Part shown: one piece after another, positions 1 through 11,669 of the stretch
How the letters are laid out: the number at the start of each line of letters is the position of its first letter
Numbering within the stretch: the stretch's first letter is position 1
Origin: Cordia subcordata
Lineage: Eukaryota; Streptophyta; Magnoliopsida; Boraginales; Cordiaceae
Length of the DNA: 64,000 nucleotides
NCBI GenBank assembly: GCA_028554755.1
Contig: JAPTOF010000020.1
Span: 10,511,001 to 10,575,000 of the forward strand
Direction: 5' to 3'
The notes under the pieces: generated by a model
Seen by the model: the letters and a program-made list of their open reading frames with translations, nothing else
Database searches by the model: none
What the model was told of the DNA's origin: nothing
Translations under genes and position numbers: made by a program

Positions 1-191
1 AGGGTTTACCCTTATACCAGATATTATGTAGCAGTACAACAAGTTTTATATATTAATAAACTTAGGGTTTTTTTTAACTTGATTTTACCTAATTGTCCTG
101 CCTTATTAATCTTGTTGACCGATGCACCCATAGGATTGGAATGAGTTTTTTTTTTTTTCTTTATATCCAGCAGCGACAACGATAGTGTTAG

Positions 192-770
192 TAGGGGTGT
201 ATACGTGCAGTTTTGGGCAGTTTTCCTTCTAATTTTTAATTGAACTGATTCGAACAATTTACAAGTTTGTAAAACCAAACCGTCCAAAATGATAGATAAA
301 CCAATGGTTTTGGTTGGTTCGATTTTTAGGCGGTTTCAAGCGGTTTTAAAATTTGATTATGGTACACTTAATTATGTAAGATAATTATATTCTAGCAATA
401 TTTTTCTAAGTTCCAAAAATAATTATAAATATGATAATCTAACATAAAAAAAAAAGATACCAAACAACAAATCACAACAATACTGGCAAATTCAATGATC
501 TAATATACAAAAGGTACCAAGTCTTGACTTTAGTTATATATACTTTTCTTAAAATGTTTTTAGTATAAAGTGTATGCATGTGTGTAGCGGGCAGTTTGGT
601 TTGAATGTGAGTTTTTACTTCCAAAACTAAGAATTGAACTGTCCATTTTGATTTTTAAATAACAAAACTATGGTCAGTCAAACTACTTGAAAAACCATTG
701 ATTTCTGGTCTACTCGATTCGGCCAAAACAGTTTTACATATTTTCTTTTTTAATTTTATGTACACCTCTA
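192..770. mobile_element. hAT-type non-autonomous element (MITE), 579 bp
   Basis: Ends are inverted: TAGGGGTGTATAC on the left against TAGAGGTGTACAT read inward from the right. An exact 8-bp direct repeat, AGTGTTAG, flanks it (184-191 and 771-778). An 8-bp target duplication with TAGGGGTGT-type ends is typical of hAT-derived MITEs. The interior is AT-rich with short GGTTTGGTTCG-like stretches and has no coding capacity; an ORF crossing the left end is chance. Confidence 0.75.
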
Positions 771-1350
771 AGTGTTAGGGATTTACCATTTACAAGATAT
801 ATATGGACAAGAATTTTTCTACCCCATATAGAGTAGGGGTCAGTAAATCCTACCCCTCCCACCCTATAATTGCTAACATTAATTAACCACATATAGTCTG
901 GGTGGAATATTCATTTTCTGTTTTAGATGATTTGGTCACAATATTCTAGAAACATGATGAGGGGTGAATTCAGCAAGGCCTAGAATTACATTAATTAACA
1001 TTCATATATGAATTTCTTTTTACTAAGATCTAAATTAATCTTTTAACTTAAAAATATCTTAAGTATACATTTTGGAAATGCCAAAGCCTATATATAGGTA
1101 CACCAGTGAACCTGACAATAATTGCAATTCAATGCTTTGGTTAACACATATCTTTCAAGAACATGTCAATCACACATGCATTGTCTAATGTTTATAAGTC
1201 AATAATAGACTAATCATTCATTTTCAAATACCGAGGACTAAATTGGCAAATGGTCCCTGAAATTAGTGGGTAATTTTTCAATTGCTTTCTAATGTTCTCT
1301 AGGTTAGATATCTATTGTCAACACCTTTCATCTGTCCTTCATCCTTCTGG

Positions 1351-1352
<2 letters not shown>

Positions 1353-1404
<52 letters not shown>

Positions 1405-1413
1405 ATACATACA
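1353..1413. repeat. (AT)n / (CATA)n microsatellite
   Basis: About 21 uninterrupted AT units followed by ACACACATACATACATACAT. The reading frame seen across it on the minus strand is a product of the repeat and not a gene. Confidence 0.9.
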
Positions 1414-2934
1414 TATTTGAAATTCTTTACCTCTATAGAATTAAAACTCAAAAACCTCACTATTGAATGAGACATGTTCTGCAAATACTTGGTTTCAAAT
1501 TGTTTGATGACCAAACATAAAATTAATGTCTACAAGTCGCATGATTCTTGTAAGTCGTCATATATAATTTATGAGTTGTACATGCCTGTTTAACATATGA
1601 CAGTTCATGAAACGAGATGGATCAATGGTGGAACAACCAAAATATCAATGACGAAGGTCTGCCTTTTTTTAAACATTTATAATTGGAACTAGAAAATATC
1701 AAGTGTAATCTTTTCGTAAGCAATCATCTTGTTGGGATAGCAATTTATGTTACAACTAGGGACATTTTATACATGATATGGGTATGTCCAATTCCAACTT
1801 ATGTTTTCGGATCTAGGTACCATCCTACCCGAAAAGGGTGCTATTTTGTTTGTGTCCAAGGTCTTGCTCCACGCAGCTCCAATTCCGTCAAGGTTGAGCT
1901 AAAAACATTAGGATATACCCTAAATGGTCAAGTAACTAAATTGTGTTGAAACTCCAAGTGTTAATTTGATTAAGACTTCCCTATTTATGTTGTTATTATC
2001 TAACAAACTCAAGACACAGGTATCGTCCAAATTCTACCCCAAAGATCTACAGATAGTCATCTACCCCAAGGGTAAATGGCTATGTAGTTCTTAAAGCTTT
2101 CAGTTCATAACATAATTTTCTTGCTGATCTGGTTACTTACTTAAGCATCTTGAACCACTCCACTTGAGTGAGAGAATTTGACTAATAATCTTTACATTGT
2201 CGAAAATATATTTACTAATTAATAGAAGAAATAGGTAAAGGTAACTCTTTATATTCTTCTAGATAGGAGAAACGAAGAACACTTCAATTAACCACTAAAC
2301 TAATTGGGGTATGTAATCTTCAAAGTAGTTAGTGTTTGACAATTAAGCTTTACCAACGATTATTTTAATTGCAAACAATGTAATTATTCTACTAATCAGT
2401 TACTCTACTAATCAAGGTTTTTACTTTCCACCTGCAAGGTCTTTTGAAAATATTAGCGGCAATGTGAGAGATAAAATTATTAATACGAAAGAAGAGAATA
2501 TATACCCCAAAATGACAACAACAAACCAAGGGCAAAGGGATTCAATGATGATTAGTAGGGGTTGTAGCTCAAAAACTCCCCACTCACCCCAAAATTCTTT
2601 TGAAAACATGTGTAATTATTAAGTATGAAAGATTTAATATAATTTTCACTAAAAAGAAATTATATGTGAATGTCAAATAGTGTGTTATATAACTCCCACT
2701 AAATAATAGTTGGCCCTATCACAAATCTATATGGTCACCCTTCCCAAATAATATTCCACTTCCCGAGGCAGCACTGAACCAAATCAAATTGGTGGAAAAA
2801 TATAATTACTGAATTAGTTCTATTAAATTTTAAACTCCTTACTAGGTAATCTAGCATTTTTTTTATTAAAAAAAAAATCCTCTAAGTTGATCTCCAATTT
2901 CTTATAAGTAAAGATAAGCAGGAAGATTAAGGAG

Positions 2935-3080
2935 GTGAGTGACCTTGGTGTAATTGGTAAATTTTTGTGTAGTAATGGAATGGAAGGATCCAGATTAGAT
3001 TAATCTTATCCGAAGGGTTAAGTTATCCCTCCTATGTTTCGAAAAGAATAAAAAATACGAGAAAATTCAAGTCCCAGAAA
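2935..3080 (+). repeat. Possible degenerate tRNA-derived SINE
   Basis: The segment beginning GTGACCTTGGTGTAATTGG resembles the A-box head of plant Au-type SINEs. The expected B box is not clear, because the following sequence is disrupted. A tail of A-rich sequence occurs near 3108. Resemblance only; weak. Confidence 0.25.
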
Positions 3081-3267
3081 GTAAGTTCGTGTTCAAGGTG
3101 GATTAGAAAAAAATAAGTAAAGGGATTCTTCAATAACTCTGCAATTTTTAATGGAAGAATTTTGCAATCACCCAATCTGGACCTTCATAAATTTAAAGGG
3201 AACAAAATGTTGATAAATTATTTTAATTGTTTTGAGTACTTTACATATTTGAAACATCTATCTATCA

Positions 3268-3314
3268 ATATATACATATACACATATATATACATATACA
3301 CATACACACACACG

Positions 3315-3362
<48 letters not shown>

Positions 3363-3400
3363 CACGCACATATATATATATATATATATGTATGTATATA
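3268..3400. repeat. Compound (AT/AC/AT) microsatellite
   Basis: Successive tracts of ATATAC, (AC)n with one CACG interruption, then two (AT)n blocks separated by ACACGCACA. Two opposite overlapping ORFs through it consist of Ile-Tyr or Cys-Val repeats and are artefacts. Confidence 0.9.
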
Positions 3401-3511
3401 AAAGTCTTTGTGTATGCTTGAGGCAGTGCACAAATGAACTAACGAATCAATTTTATGGTAATATTAATATATTCATTAGCCAAGAGAGACAAAAAAAAAA
3501 AAAAGAACAAA

Positions 3512-3724
3512 TGATAATAACTAAACTAGTAATTAAAGAATTAGCAGCAACTTAATTGTTCAGTCAGCTTAATGATTTTCATTGTACATATGTGTGACTA
3601 TATACAATTGTGGAGCAATCAGATAGGCATTAGCTCTAGAGATATACATGTACAAGTTAGAGAATAAATCAAGCTAAAGATGAGCTAGACTCCTAAACTA
3701 ATTATAATATGTCATACTTTATCA
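3512..3724 (-). mobile_element. 3' LTR of the minus-strand copia element
   Basis: On the minus strand a polypurine tract (CTTGAGGGGGCC, about 3725-3736) is followed at once by TGATAAAGTATGAC. The sequence runs to TTAGTTATTATCA at 3512, giving a 213-bp segment bounded by TGATAA...TTATCA inverted ends. This is the expected position and form of the 3' LTR for the copia pol remnant immediately upstream. A partner 5' LTR was not found beyond the gag region near 9.1 kb, so the boundary at 3512 rests on the inverted ends alone. Confidence 0.6.
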
Positions 3725-3759
3725 GGCCCCCTCAAGATAGACAGCCTATCCAGGATGGT

Positions 3760-4150
3760 TAGCTTGAAGTGTTGTTGAATAAATTGAGTTTTTGGTAAAT
3801 TCTTTGTAAACGAGTCTGCTACTTGATCAACTGAATGCATATGAGACACCTTAAGTGATTTATGTGCAACTTGATCTTACAAAATGAAAATCCACAACAA
3901 CATGCTTCATCCTAGAATGGAATAGTGGTTTTGTACAAAGGTAAGCGGCACCCACGTTATCACAGTAAATGGTAGGCACATTAAGAAGCTTAATACCAAT
4001 TTCTTTTAGCAAATTAACAATCCAATTCAACTCAGTAGCAACAGTTGCAATAGCCCCATACTCAGCTTCAGACGAAAATTGTGTAACTGCTCTTAGCTTC
4101 TTTGACGACCAATTGCTTGGGTTACGTCCAGCTTCTTTGATGACCAACTG
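3760..4150 (-). pseudogene. Copia RNase H (C-terminal pol), broken
   Basis: Residues encoded at 3860-4147 include the copia RNase H signature SSEAEYGAIATVATELNWIV, then IYCDNVGAAYLCTKPLFHSRMKH. This matches the usual 'EAEYRA...E..W...LL' and 'CDN.SA..L..NP..H.RTKHI' segments. The last part (3740-3860) continues in another frame. A short tandem duplication of about 34 bp at 4098-4155, repeating the SSKKL-coding segment, has disrupted the upstream GYSDSDWA-type portion. Confidence 0.8.
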
Positions 4151-4499
4151 ATTGGGTTACATTCAAGGAACACAATGTAAGCGAATGTAAAGCTACGATC
4201 ATCCAAGTTTCCTGCCTAATCGGCATATGAAAAGGCAAAGAGTTTCAAAATTGATGTCTTTCGAAGTAGCAAGCCATAAGATACTGTTTGCTTCAGGTAT
4301 CGAATGACACTTTTTGCTACAACCCCATGAGTGACAGTCAGCTTATGCATGAATTGCGAGAGCTTGTTTATAGCGAATGTAAGATATGGTCTAGTAAAGC
4401 AAAGATATTGAAAGACACAAATTATACTTCAATATTTAGTAGCATCTGTCGCCTTCGTCCCATCATTCAATTTTAATGCAGAGTTGGAGGTAAGAGGGG

Positions 4500-5165
4500 T
4501 TTAGACTCCTTTTGCATTGAGCATACAAGTTCTTGGTAGGAGATCTTTCATATATTTGGATTGTGATAAAAAGAGTCCTTCTTTGTCATGATGAACCTCT
4601 ATCTCTAAGAAGCAACGAAGCTTGCCAAGATCTTTTGATGAAAATCGCCTTGATAGTGATTGGATGAGATTTTCTACCTCTGTTGAGCTATTCCCTATAA
4701 CAATAATGTCGTCCACATAGACTAACAGATAAATTATCAGTCCATTTCTTTGCAGGATAAATAAAGAGGTATCACTTTTAGAGATTACAAAACCAAGGCT
4801 AATCAGAAATTTCTCAGTTCTTGATACCAAGCTCTTGGTGTTTCATGTAGCCCATAGATTTCTTTCTTTAATTTACAGACATGATTTGGATGTTTTGGTC
4901 CACGAATCCCAGTGGTTGCTTCATAAAAACTTCTTCATACTGTGTTCCTTGAAGAAATGCATTATTTATATCAAGTTGTTTAATGACCCAACCATAATTC
5001 ACAGAAATAGATAAAATTAATCGAATTGTTACTGGTTTAACTACTGGATTGAAAGTAGCAGTATAATCCAAACCAGGTCTTTGATGAAAGCCTTTGGCAA
5101 TTAAGCGTGCCTTATATCTGTCTATGCTACCATTTACTTTGCACTTTATTCAATACACCCATTTA
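4500..5165 (-). pseudogene. Copia reverse transcriptase, broken
   Basis: Two frames cover the RT. Positions 4868-5071 encode the [11 protein letters not shown] motif (copia RT, first catalytic Asp). Positions 4501-4830 encode LLVYVDDIIVIGN, so the YVDD catalytic box is retained, followed by DLGKLRCFLEIEV. Stops and at least one frameshift separate the two, and upstream RT sequence to about 5165 is frameshifted. Non-functional. Confidence 0.85.
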
Positions 5166-5639
5166 TATCCAACTGTATTATGAGATTGAGATAATGGTAC
5201 TAAGTCTCGGGTTCTATTTTGTATTAGTGGATCAAATTCATTAAACATTGCCTTCCTCCATTTTTCTGATTTTTTTGCTTGATTGTATGTCATAAGTTCA
5301 ATCATATTACATCTGGTTGTTGGGCTATTAGGGATAATTTGTTGATAGGTTAAAATATTCCAACCTTGGCTATTGTGGCCATTTGGTGTTGAGGTTTTTG
5401 GTGTGTATGGTGCTTGACTTCTTCTTCATAAGGAATGAAATTGGAACACCTGCTCGTCGTAGACCTAGTTGGGAGTTGTATGAATGCATCATTGGTCTGA
5501 GAAGTACTAATTATGGGATATTCATTTGTGGGATGTGGCAGGTGAGCATGATTTGTGATTTGCATAGGCAGGTTGAGAGATTGAGAGATGTCATATGTCA
5601 CCAACTATTTGGTGTTAATGTGTTGATGGATTGATATGG

Positions 5640-6790
5640 TGGTCATGAGGGGATAAGATGGAGCCATTCATTAATTTGTATGGTTGTTGGCATTTCCTTA
5701 AAGGTTTTTCCTGGGAAGACATTCTCAATAAAAATCACATGACAAAAAATGTATATTTTGTTATTTTGTGGATCAAAACACTTATAGGCATGATATTGGA
5801 TGGAATAGCCTATGAAAATGCAAACACTTGATTTTGGTGACAATTTATTTTTTACATATGGTCATAGCCATAGATAACAAAGGCACCTAAAGACTCTAAG
5901 TATCGAATTGGGTTTTTGTTTAAAAAGCTTTTCATATGGGCATTGACCATTTAGACTATCAACAGTCATACGATTAATTAAAAACACAATTATTTGACAA
6001 GCAAAAGTCCAAAAGAAATTTGGAAGGGATAATTGTGTCAAAAGTACAAGTGTTGTTTCTAAGATATGCCTATGATGACGTTCAGAAACCTATTAAATTG
6101 AGAGGTGTGAGGGGGAGAAATCAAGTGTTATATTCCTAAGTTTGCAAAAATATATTTTAATCCTTGATACTCCCTACCACCATCTGAATAGAATGTGAGA
6201 ATGGGTGTTCCAAAAAAGTTTTCAACTAAAGTTTTGAATTGACAAAAAAATGATTACGTGTCTGATTTTTCCTCTAACGGATAAAGCCAAATGTATTTAG
6301 TGTAGTGATCCACAAAAATTATATAATAACTAAAACCATCAATTGACTTGATAAGGGCTGAACCCCAAACATCAGAATAAACTACTTCTAATGGTTTTTG
6401 AGTCTTAAGAGTGGATTCACCAAAAGGAAGTAGGTGATTTTTATTAATAGAACAAGCATTACAATGATCAAAAGATGAATTTGACAAAGGGAGATTATTA
6501 CTAGAAACTAGCTTTCTAAGAGTTCTAGAGATTAACTGACTTAGTCAAGAATGCCACTATTGAAGGGTTGTACACTTAGTGGTAAAGGCTTGGGTTGATG
6601 ATGCTTCCTTGGGCCATTCATACAAGTTCCCTTTACTCGGGCCTTTGACAAAAAAGGCTCTCATTTTTAGGTCCTTCACAAGAAAAATATAAGGGAAAAA
6701 TTCAATGGATGTTAAATTTCGTTGTTCACAAGAAAAATATAAGGGAAAAATTCAATGGATATTAAATTTTGTCGGCAAAATTGTGAAATA
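5640..6790 (-). pseudogene. Copia integrase, broken
   Basis: Positions 6254-6487 encode CNACSINKNHLLPF (end of the HHCC zinc region) and VVYSDVWGSALIKSIDGFSYYIIFVDHYTKYIWLYPL-type sequence, carrying the first integrase catalytic Asp (SDVWG) and the downstream DH.T.. block. Positions 5643-5843 encode the GYS..YHAYKCFDPQ...IF.CHVIFIE segment typical of the region after the copia integrase core. The frame is lost repeatedly between 5843 and 6254. The zinc-region and GAG_pre-integrase portion continues to 6790, where FLVKDL and KGNLYEWPKEASS are legible, directly up to the solo LTR insertion. Confidence 0.8.
6660..6780. repeat. Tandem 61-bp duplication inside the copia integrase region
   Basis: The sequence TTCACAAGAAAAATATAAGG and the roughly 40 bases after it occur twice (about 6664-6720 and 6725-6780) with a few differences. 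The duplication lies in the pre-integrase coding region and helps break its frame. Confidence 0.7.
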
Positions 6791-6813
6791 GATAGAACAT
6801 TGTGTTGCATATC

Positions 6814-8191
6814 TGTTGGCTTAATATTTCTATTTATGTTGTTTTAATGATACAAATTATGTTAAATTGAATGCTAAATATCTTGTGAGCTTGTCTTAAA
6901 TATATCTTTAAGATAAGTGGGTGAAAGTGTTGGATTTGAGCCGTGATTAAGAGCAAAGAAGATTACATCAAGCAGGGCATGACAAATTCAAGATAAGAAG
7001 AGCTCAAGGTTGTAGAAGAAGGATGTGAAATCATAAGAAGGAGACGAATCGACATAAGGGGTACCGGCTTGTGTGCTCTAATTGTGTATGTCTATAGCTC
7101 TCACTCCTGATTTCTTTGCATTACCTTTTCAAACCACTTCATATGACTTTGAAAAACTTGGCTATAGCACTTTTTGATGTCAAAATCTACTTTAAAAGGC
7201 TCTTAGACTTATAGAACCTCTTATTACGTTGACCAAGGGCCTTATACCTCTCTTTGAAGTGGTATTACTTTGTCATACTTTTGTAGATTCAAAGAGTGTT
7301 TCAAAATATGCTTTAAAAGTTCAAAAATCAAGTTTTTTGGGCATGGTCAGACTCATAGTCAACCTACCGACTTATCCTACATGTGTTCGGCCAAGTAAAT
7401 TTGCTCTCTGACCTAAGTTGGACTCCAGGCCGTTCGGTCAGCCCTAGCGACTGACTATGTTAGAAAGCTCAGAAACAAAGCCGGTTACACCCTTCTGTTG
7501 ACCAACCCTGAGCCTGGTGCAATAAATACTGTAGCCGTTTATGACCGTTTGAAAAGCTCTTTAAAACCCCCTTTCTTCCCCCAAGCTCAAAAAATGACTC
7601 AAGTATAGTCAAAGCTATCTTCTAAGCCTTACCATCCATTTTCTATCATAATTATTGCTTTGAAATCATTATTGTGGAGCTATAACTTGCTATAATCTTT
7701 GAGCATTTAAGAGCCTTTCATTTGCTATATTTGCTTATTGAAGCTTGTAACTCTAAATCTTTAAATTCCTTCAATTCATTGTTTGTATACACACTCATAA
7801 GCTAGGATTAAAATGAGAGCATCTCAAATAGCAAGAGAGTGTGTGGGGAAATCCTTAGTAAGGGTTCACTAGGGTTCTTTGAAGTTGGCTTCAAAGAAGT
7901 ATACAATTTGGTATGTGCTTCACCAATTATTAAAGAAGCATCCATACTAGTAAAGGTGTTGAAGTCTAAGAGGAATATCCTTAGGCAGTGGATATAGGCA
8001 AGGTCAAACCACCTAAAAATTGGTTGTGTTCTTCTTCCCTCTCTTTACTTTTAGCTTACTTGCCAAATTTGCTTGCTAAGTGTTTGTGGAAGTGCCTAAA
8101 TGACCTTACTTGTGTTTGTGTGGATTTTTATTACAAAAAAATTGGACATAATCTTAATTCACCCCTCTCTTAAGATTATTTTCTCCTTACA
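6814..8191. mobile_element. Solo LTR (1,378 bp), SIRE/Maximus-like, nested in copia
   Basis: The insertion starts TGTTGGCTTAATATT and ends TCTCCTTACA, so it has TG...CA ends. An exact 5-bp target duplication, ATATC, flanks it (6809-6813 and 8192-8196). Removing it and one ATATC rejoins the disrupted copia frame, which reads CAPDMQHNVLSISQFCRQN on the minus strand, so the insertion is exact. Length, lack of any coding sequence and the terminal 'TTCACCCCTCTCTTAAG...CTTACA' resemble the long LTRs of plant SIRE/Maximus copia elements. Orientation is probably plus, judged from that end. The lineage is inference. Confidence 0.8.
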
Positions 8192-8196
8192 ATATC

Positions 8197-9150
8197 AGGT
8201 GCACAAAGAACATTGTCCAATGTGAAAGTACTGTGAGGAGTTTTAAGAGTTGTTTCACCAATGTGAGTGATTGGAATATCTGACCTATCTCCAATAAAAA
8301 TTGCCATCTGTGCCTGCATACTCAATACTGATATTCATGTTTTGCATATCGGAAGTCATGTGATGTGAGGCGCTAGAATCTACAACCCAGTTACTATTTG
8401 ATTTACCCATGCTTTTATTAACAAAATTAGCTTGTGATTCAGAAAAATGGGATCCCAGAGTTCGAGAATTTTTTGCACTGTGCCCAAACTTATCGCGAAG
8501 TTGACACTGAATACGATGTTGATTACCTGCTCGATTATTGAAGTTTGCTAAATGATTACCTTGAAAGGTATAGGATCCACTTTTAGTATTGAAGTTCCCA
8601 GTTCGGCCACCAGAATTTTGCTGATATGTGTTATTATTTCGACGATCAGAACCTCCTTCTCCTCGATTGCAACTATTATTTCTTTGGGAATATTGTGCAG
8701 TAACCACAACAGATTCCTTGCATTGCTCTTCACGATACAAATAGGACTCATGATCAATTAATTTATCGAACAAGGCCTCCAGTGTGATTAGGCAGCTTAT
8801 CCCACGCGTCCTTAGCCATGGACACTATTGTGACGAGGGGTGCAATGTTAGCATCAACTAAGGATAATATCGTATGACGGAGCAAATTATCTCGCCTAAG
8901 CATGCCTTGTTTTCTAGGTTGATGGAGATTGTCTCTACAATTTTGGTCGTAGGTGTTGGACATGGATTCTTGCTGTCGACGAACCCCACTAGATCATATC
9001 CATATAGAAGTGTGAAAAATTGTGCACGCCATGTTGGATAATTACTCCCTGTGAGTTTGAAAGGAAGTTGTGTTTACACATTAATGGCAACAGTGGAGGA
9101 TGATGATGTTCCTCCAAGAACAATATTACGTATGTGTGAGTTTGTAGGCT
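8197..9150 (-). pseudogene. Copia gag and start of protease, broken
   Basis: The N-terminal gag (about 8960-9140, frameshifted) reads FKLTGSNYPTWRAQF...LLYGYDLVGFVD, the usual copia gag opening. Positions 8285-8773 encode an Asn/Gly/Arg-rich stretch and then a damaged CCHC zinc knuckle (CQLRDKFGHSAKNS). Two of its Cys positions are now Arg and Ser. The protease motif follows as WVVDSSASHHMT, with DSGA changed to DSSA. The reading then continues to FTLDNVLCAP at the solo-LTR junction. Confidence 0.8.
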
Positions 9151-9769
9151 CATTTGGATTAGTTTTTTTATAAAAAAAAAAAAAGTAATTTTTTTTTTGA
9201 AAAAAACTATATTATTTTTGTAATAATTATTTGGCTTGATATCCAAAAAAGTTGAAATAAAATGAGAATTGATATTACAAAAGCTGCAAAAGAAAAAAAA
9301 AAAAAAAAGGAACAAGTAGGATGTTGCTGCAATAAAATGAGAATTGAAGAATGAAAGTCACACATCTTCAAAGCAAAATAAGCTTGTTGCTTACCAACCA
9401 AGAAATAATTCAAGAAGTACACTAATAGAACTATATATTCATATTGAGTAAACCTTCCTTTCACATTGATTTACAATTTTTAGAATTAATTTGTAATTTA
9501 TATTAGAAAATTATACTGACCAACCTGCAGTAAGGAAAAGATAGATAAGAGATATGAACAATATAATAGGAAACAATATTCATGATGTTAAAAAATTGCA
9601 AGTCTTATTTGATTTTATTATTTTTGCCATACATTGAAGAATTTATAATTTGTTGTATTATATTAAAAATATAAATTTTCTTTAACTTAAAAGAAAGTTA
9701 AGTTTTGGTGTTTAAACTACAAGATAGACATTTATTCTAAGGTTCTTTTTTTTAATGAATAATTTAAAG
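9151..9769. other. AT-rich sequence, nothing recognisable
   Basis: Poly-A and poly-T tracts (9170-9185, 9292-9308) dominate. Open frames here are Phe/Ile-rich low-complexity products. The copia 5' LTR would be expected here but cannot be identified. Confidence 0.5.
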
Positions 9770-10606
9770 TTTGGGGTAAAATGCACGTTACCCTTCCAAC
9801 CCCCCTCCCCCCAAGGTTTTATTTAGTTAGCTAGTTACTCTCCTTATTTTTAAAAACTTACAACATTATCTCATGTACTTTTCAAAAGATGGCAAATAGT
9901 AAAATATCTTAACATTTTTCATTTAAATTAATTTTTTGTGTATCATAAGCATTTTTTTTGCATCTTGAGCATTAATGTTGGGTTCGGTATAAGCTTAGTA
10001 TAAGATGCTTATTTTATTTGATGTTTATATAAAAAGTATAATTTGTTTTGATTTTTCATAATATGTTTGTGATAAGATGTCTAATCTGCAGTTGTAAAAA
10101 TAAAAGGTCAATGATGAATTGCTTATTTCTACAAGGAAAAAAATAGTTTATTTTGAATTATCATAAGATACGTGTGATAAGATGTCTTATATGTTATAAG
10201 ATAAAAAGAGACAATAAATACTGCCTCCTTCACGTCAACAAAATAAGCGTCTTATAACAAGCTTATTCCAAACGCAGTATAAAACTTGTAATGTATTATA
10301 TATTTTCATAAAAATACTCTTATTTTAAACTAACTACGATTAGATAATAACTTAAAAAGGGTGATTGTACAATATTTTAAAAGCTACAAGTGGATGTTAT
10401 GGTAAGTTTTGAAAACATGGGGGGAAGGGAGGATAATCAACTAACTAAACAAACCACAAGGGATAATTAGCTAATTACATAAATTCCAGGGCGTTAACGT
10501 GCCACCTTTTAAAAAATGTAGAGAAGTATGTGGTAAGTTTGAAAACATGAAGAGTGATTAGCTAATTATACAAATTATCGGAAGATAACGTGTATTTTAA
10601 CCTAAA
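9770..10606. mobile_element. Non-autonomous DNA element with inverted ends, containing a nested MITE
   Basis: The left end TTTGGGGTAAAATGCACGTT is inverted against the right end (10565-10606), which read inward is TTTAGGTTAAAATACACGTT. Inner inverted segments include GTTAGCTAGTTACTC on the left and GATTAGCTAATTA-like sequence on the right. There is no coding capacity. The long imperfect inverted ends suggest a Mutator-like origin, but no clear 9-bp duplication was found. The right part (10430-10510 and 10530-10606) is itself duplicated. Confidence 0.55.
9970..10285. mobile_element. MITE, about 310 bp, nested
   Basis: Left arm GGGTTCGGTATAAGCTTAGT pairs with the right arm (10245-10280), which read inward is GCGTTTGGAATAAGCTTGTT, continuing with ATAAGATGCTTATTTT against ATAAGACGCTTATTTT. 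The arms are about 35 bp. The interior is AT-rich and non-coding. The outer TTA on each side may be the target duplication. The superfamily is not certain. Confidence 0.6.
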
Positions 10607-11669
10607 ATTTGTTTTGCTTGGATACTTTGTATTACAAATTAACTTTGGATATTCAAATAAAAAAGGTGTGTAAGTCTGAGGCTTGACAAAAATATAAAGC
10701 CCACTAAATAAATTAAATACTATCATACTTTAAAAAACCACACATAGATGAAACCAGCTGGGGGGGGGGGGGTTAGGAAAAAAAACAATTTCCTAACTAC
10801 TAATAAATTTAGGAAAATGGATAATTTTAAAAATACAGTGACAGAGGATTCCAATCATCTCCTAACTCCTAATAAATTTAGGGAAAAGGATAAATTTAGG
10901 TATAACATCCAATTATATATGTGTGTGTCAAAGGAATAAAAATAGAGTTCCTCAAAACTAATTCAATAATTTGATCAATTATGTAAACGATGTAAGATGC
11001 AATGAAACTTTGACCTCGCCCGCCCAGTGGGCAGAAAGAGTACGATTCATGTATACTTTATTTATAAAAAGAAATTTCTTCACACAAAACATGTAATCGT
11101 GACAAGAAAAAGAAACATTTTATGCTTTGCTTTTGACATGGTCTTTGTAATCATGTGGGGAAAGAATAGTTTTAGAGTGTGAACGTGTGATGTCTCCCGC
11201 CTACATACTGAGAAAAATTCAGCCGCTGCTTTCCCCATTAATTGTATAGAGTTCAATTATACATGCTAATTTCATATAGAATGATCTAGAGGAGGTTCAT
11301 TCTGGAGCGAGAATTTTCTCGTTATATTATAATATTACGTGTAAAATTTTAACGTTTATAAATTAGTCGTGTTATTTTATTATTACACAACAAAATAACA
11401 TCATTATAAGCAAATCTATTACTTTTCCCATATGTGCGTAATAAAATTATAATAGAATGGAAAGCGTTCTCTGGGTGTTACTTTCGTTCAACAAAGATGG
11501 GTTTGTCTTTCTTTTTCAATTGTCTAAAATTATAATCTCATTTTCTTTTTAATTTAAAAGGATAACTAACTTATTAATTTCCTTTTATATCCCTCTTATA
11601 TAATATACATTTTCATTAACAAATGTACATTATTAAATAATCGTTATGAACATAAATCATTTAATGTTA
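10607..11669. other. Intergenic DNA, nothing recognisable
   Basis: Contains a run of 13 G at 10760-10772 and an imperfect direct duplication of CTAATAAATTTAGGAAAA-like sequence (10798-10830 and 10863-10890). The 63-codon ORF through it has no recognisable domain. Confidence 0.5.

Larger units (their letters stand above)
779..3511. other. Intergenic DNA without a recognisable gene
   Basis: AT-rich sequence. The longest open frames (for example 1683-1949) have no recognisable domain and no splice or start context that convinces. It contains an (AT)n run with a CATA tail at 1353-1413, a SINE-like segment near 2935 and a compound microsatellite at 3268-3400, listed separately. Confidence 0.6.
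3725..9150 (-). mobile_element. Decayed Ty1/copia retrotransposon, internal region
   Basis: The minus strand shows the copia order gag - protease - integrase - reverse transcriptase - RNase H from about 9.14 kb down to 3.74 kb. It is broken by many stops and frameshifts and by a nested solo LTR (6814-8191). The polypurine tract and 3' LTR follow; the 5' LTR is not recognisable. It cannot be autonomous. The host target is ordinary AT-rich intergenic DNA. Confidence 0.85.

Noticed and set aside
3162..3433. Two opposite overlapping ORFs around 3.2-3.4 kb
   Set aside because: Both are translations of AT/AC dinucleotide tracts.
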